Source: Gordius sp. MW1
Lineage: Eukaryota; Nematomorpha; Gordioida; Gordea; Gordiidae
Length of the DNA stretch: 64,000 nt
Direction of reading: 5' to 3'
Assembly (NCBI GenBank): GCA_964036665.1
Contig: OZ038529.1
Coordinates: forward strand, 13,338,060-13,402,059
Positions 61,555 through 64,000 of the stretch are shown in pieces; position 1 is the stretch's first letter; the number at the start of each line of letters is the position of its first letter. The notes under the pieces are model-generated. The model was not told the origin of the DNA, ran no database searches, and saw nothing but the letters and a program-made list of their open reading frames with translations. Both the position numbers and the translations under genes were made by a program.

Positions 61555-64000
61555 TTACTTGGGATCATAGAAACCACGTCTGAAAACGACAACTTTCATC
61601 GGATGAATACGGTTCAAAGAAAAATATGTGAAAAATTTTGAGGTAAAAATATTTATTTTTTTCGGTTCTATGTGAAAGAACGTAAAAAAATATATAAAAG
61701 TAAGCCAATTTGAGAATCCTATTATCCTCGATTTACTTCCGAAAAGAGGATGTAAGCTGCCAGAAATATTCATTTTGACAAAAGACAACGTTTTATTGTT
61801 GCGATTAGTTTGTTGTATCGCAACGTGAGTGCTTAATTTTTGAAAACTGCTCTATGTGATTATGATTTCAAAGTAATAGTTTTTAGATTCTGATAAATTT
61901 TTACTTGGGATCATAGAAACCACGTCTGAAAACGACAACTTTCATCGGATGAATACGGTCCAAAGAGAAATATGTGAAAAATTTTGACGTAAAAATATTT
62001 ATTTTTTTCGATTCTATGTGAAAGAGCATGAAAAAATATATAAAAGTAAGCCAATTTAAGAATCCTATTATCCTCGATTGACTTCCGAAAAGAGGTTTTA
62101 AGCTGCGAGAACTATCATTTTGACAAAAGACAACGTTTTATTGTTGCGATTAGTTTGTTGTATCCCAACGTGATGCTTAATTTTTGAAAATGGCTCTATG
62201 CGATCATGATTTCAAAGTAATAGTTTTCAGATTCTGATAAATTTTTACTTGGGATCATAGAAACCACGTCTGAAAACGACAACTTTCATCGGATGAATAC
62301 GGTTCAAAGAAAAATATGTGAAAAATTTTGAGGTAAAAATATTTCTTTTTTTCGATAGTATGTGAAAGAGCATGAAAAAATATATAAAAGTAAGCCAATT
62401 TGAGAATCCTATTATCCTCGATTGACTTCCGAAAAGAGGTTTCGTTTTATTGTTGCGATTAGTTTGTTGTATCGCAACGTGAGTGCTTAATTTTTGAAAA
62501 CTGCTCTATGCGATTATGATTTCAAAGTAATAGTTTTTAGATTCTGATAAATTTTTACTTGGGATCATAGAAACCACGTCTGAAAACGACAACTTTCATC
62601 GGATGAATACGGTCCAAAGAGAAATATGTGAAAAATTTTGAGGTAAAAATATTTATTTTTTTCGATTCTATGTGAAAGAGCGTAAAAAAATATATAAAAG
62701 TAAGCCAATCTGAGAATCCTATTATCCTCGATTCACTTCCGCAAAGAGGTTTTAAGCTGCGAGAACTATCATTTTGACAAAAGACAACGTTTTATTGTTG
62801 CGATTAGTTTGTTGTATCTCAACGTGATGCTTAATTTTTGAAAATGGCTCTATGCGATCATGATTTCAAAGTAATAGTTTTCAGATTCTGGTAAATTTTT
62901 ACTTGGGATCATAGAAACCACGTCTGAAAACGACAACTTTCATCGGATGAATACGGTTCAAAGAAAAATATGTGAAAAATTTTGAGGTAAAAATATTTAT
63001 TTTTTTCGATTCTATGTGAAAGAGCGTAAAAAAATATATAAAAGTAAGCCAATTTGAGAATCCTATTATCCTCGATTTACTTCCGAAAAGAGGTTGTAAG
63101 CTGCCAGAAATATTCATTTTGACAAAAGACAACGTTTTATTGTTGCGATTAGTTTGTTGTATCGCAACGTGAGTGCTTAATTTTTGAAAACTGCTCTATG
63201 CGATTATGATTTCAAAGTAATAGTTTTTAGATTCTGATAAATTTTTACTTGGGATCATAGAAACCACGTCTGAAAACGACAACTTTCATCGGATGAATAC
63301 GGTCCAAAGAGAAATATGTGAAAAATTTTGAGGTAAAAATATTTATTTTTTTCGATTCTATGTGAAAGAGCATGAAAAAATATATAAAAGTAAGCCAATT
63401 TAAGAATCCTATTATCCTCGATTGACTTCCGAAAAGAGGTTTTAAGCTGCGAGAACTATCATTTTGACAAAAGACAACGTTTTATTGTTGCGATTAGTTT
63501 GTTGTATCGCAACGTGATGCTTAATTTTTGAAAATGGCTCTATGCGATCATGATTTCAAAGTAATAGTTTTCAGATTCTGATAAATTTTTACTTGGGATC
63601 ATAGAAACCACGTCTGAAAACGACAACTTTCATCGGATGAATACGGTTCAAAGAAAAATATGTGAAAAATTTTGAGGTAAAAATATTTATTTTTTTCGAT
63701 AGTATGTGAAAGAGCATGAAAAAATATATAAAAGTAAGCCAATTTGAGAATCCTATTATCCTCGATTGACTTCCGAAAAGAGGTTTTAAGCTGCGAGAAC
63801 TATCATTTTGACAAAAGACAACGTTTTATTGTTGCGATTAGTTTGTTGCATCGCAACGTGAGTGCTTAATTTTTCAAAATGGCTCTATGCGATCATGATT
63901 TCAAAGTAATAGTTTTCAGATTCTGATAAATTATTACTTGGGATCATAGAAACCACGTCTGAAAACGACAACTTTCATCGGATGAATACGGTCCATAGAA
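61555..64000 (+). repeat. 1.34-kb four-monomer repeat at the right edge
   Basis: A monomer with GTAAGCTGCCAGAAATATTC begins at 61555 and again at 62899 (1344 bp apart), with GAGAAATATG monomers at about 61968 and 63308 and TTCGATAGTATGTG monomers at about 62351 and 63696. The first copy has a deletion of about 36 bp (GAGGTTTCGTTTTATTG near 62435) that removes the sequence before the hairpin. The second copy runs out of the window. Confidence 0.8.

Larger units (their letters stand above)
15337..64000 (+). repeat. Satellite array, right arm (same monomer family)
   Basis: The same satellite resumes at the right target duplication of the transposon and runs to the end of the window in the same orientation, for about 140 monomers. 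Joining base 13845 to base 15345 restores a normal monomer, so the two arms are one array split by the insertion. Monomer types change along the arm: E-F-G-D-C types to about 29 kb, a mixed and more mutated zone to about 32 kb, then three further regional subfamilies. No inverted monomers, unique sequence or other mobile elements were seen. The array continues beyond the window. Confidence 0.98.

Noticed and set aside
1..64000. Bacterial or phage origin of the window
   Set aside because: Tens of kilobases of near-identical 344-bp tandem repeats without genes, plus a THAP-type transposon, are not compatible with a bacterial or phage genome.

Overview
The whole 64 kb window is one satellite DNA array. 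It is built from about 180 head-to-tail copies of an AT-rich monomer of about 344 bp (first six spacings 343, 340, 345, 345, 327 and 344 bp). All copies point the same way, and neither end of the array is in view. I see no protein gene, rRNA, tRNA or CRISPR array in it. Megabase-style satellite DNA with higher-order repeats, interrupted by a DNA transposon with a THAP-domain remnant, indicates a eukaryotic and most likely animal (perhaps arthropod) genome. Pericentromeric, centromeric or other heterochromatin is the likely setting. The species cannot be named from the sequence.

Layout. 1-13845: satellite, with monomer types that recur in a set order (called E-F-G-D-C-B-A-H here) and a clean three-monomer higher-order repeat (3 x 1018 bp) at 10141-13194. 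13846-15336: a 1491-bp DNA transposon with perfect 22-bp terminal inverted repeats, flanked by a perfect 8-bp target duplication (13838-13845 and 15337-15344). It holds a 250-bp tandem repeat and a broken THAP zinc-finger fragment, so it looks like a non-autonomous P-like element. 15337-29 kb: the same E-F-G-D-C family, including a 2 x 1.72-kb tandem repeat and 0.69-kb dimers. 29-32 kb: a more irregular stretch. 32-38 kb: a different set of monomers with a 2.75-kb duplicated block. 38-45 kb: a 1.72-kb five-monomer higher-order repeat. 45-58 kb: a 2.06-kb six-monomer pattern overlaid by a 4.46-kb segmental duplication. 58-64 kb: 1.70-kb and 1.34-kb repeats.

Four short structures recur in most monomers: a hairpin with 8-bp arms (GTTGCGAT/ATCGCAAC), a 13-bp near-palindrome (TTCATCGGATGAA), an 8-bp palindrome (ATCATGAT) and a TATA-box-like TATATAAAAG. 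They are the best candidates for function, such as protein binding or satellite transcription, but function is inferred. The many 60-96-codon open frames on both strands follow from the repeat and are not annotated as genes. Higher-order-repeat limits were read by eye from shared diagnostic changes and are approximate to a few bases unless stated.
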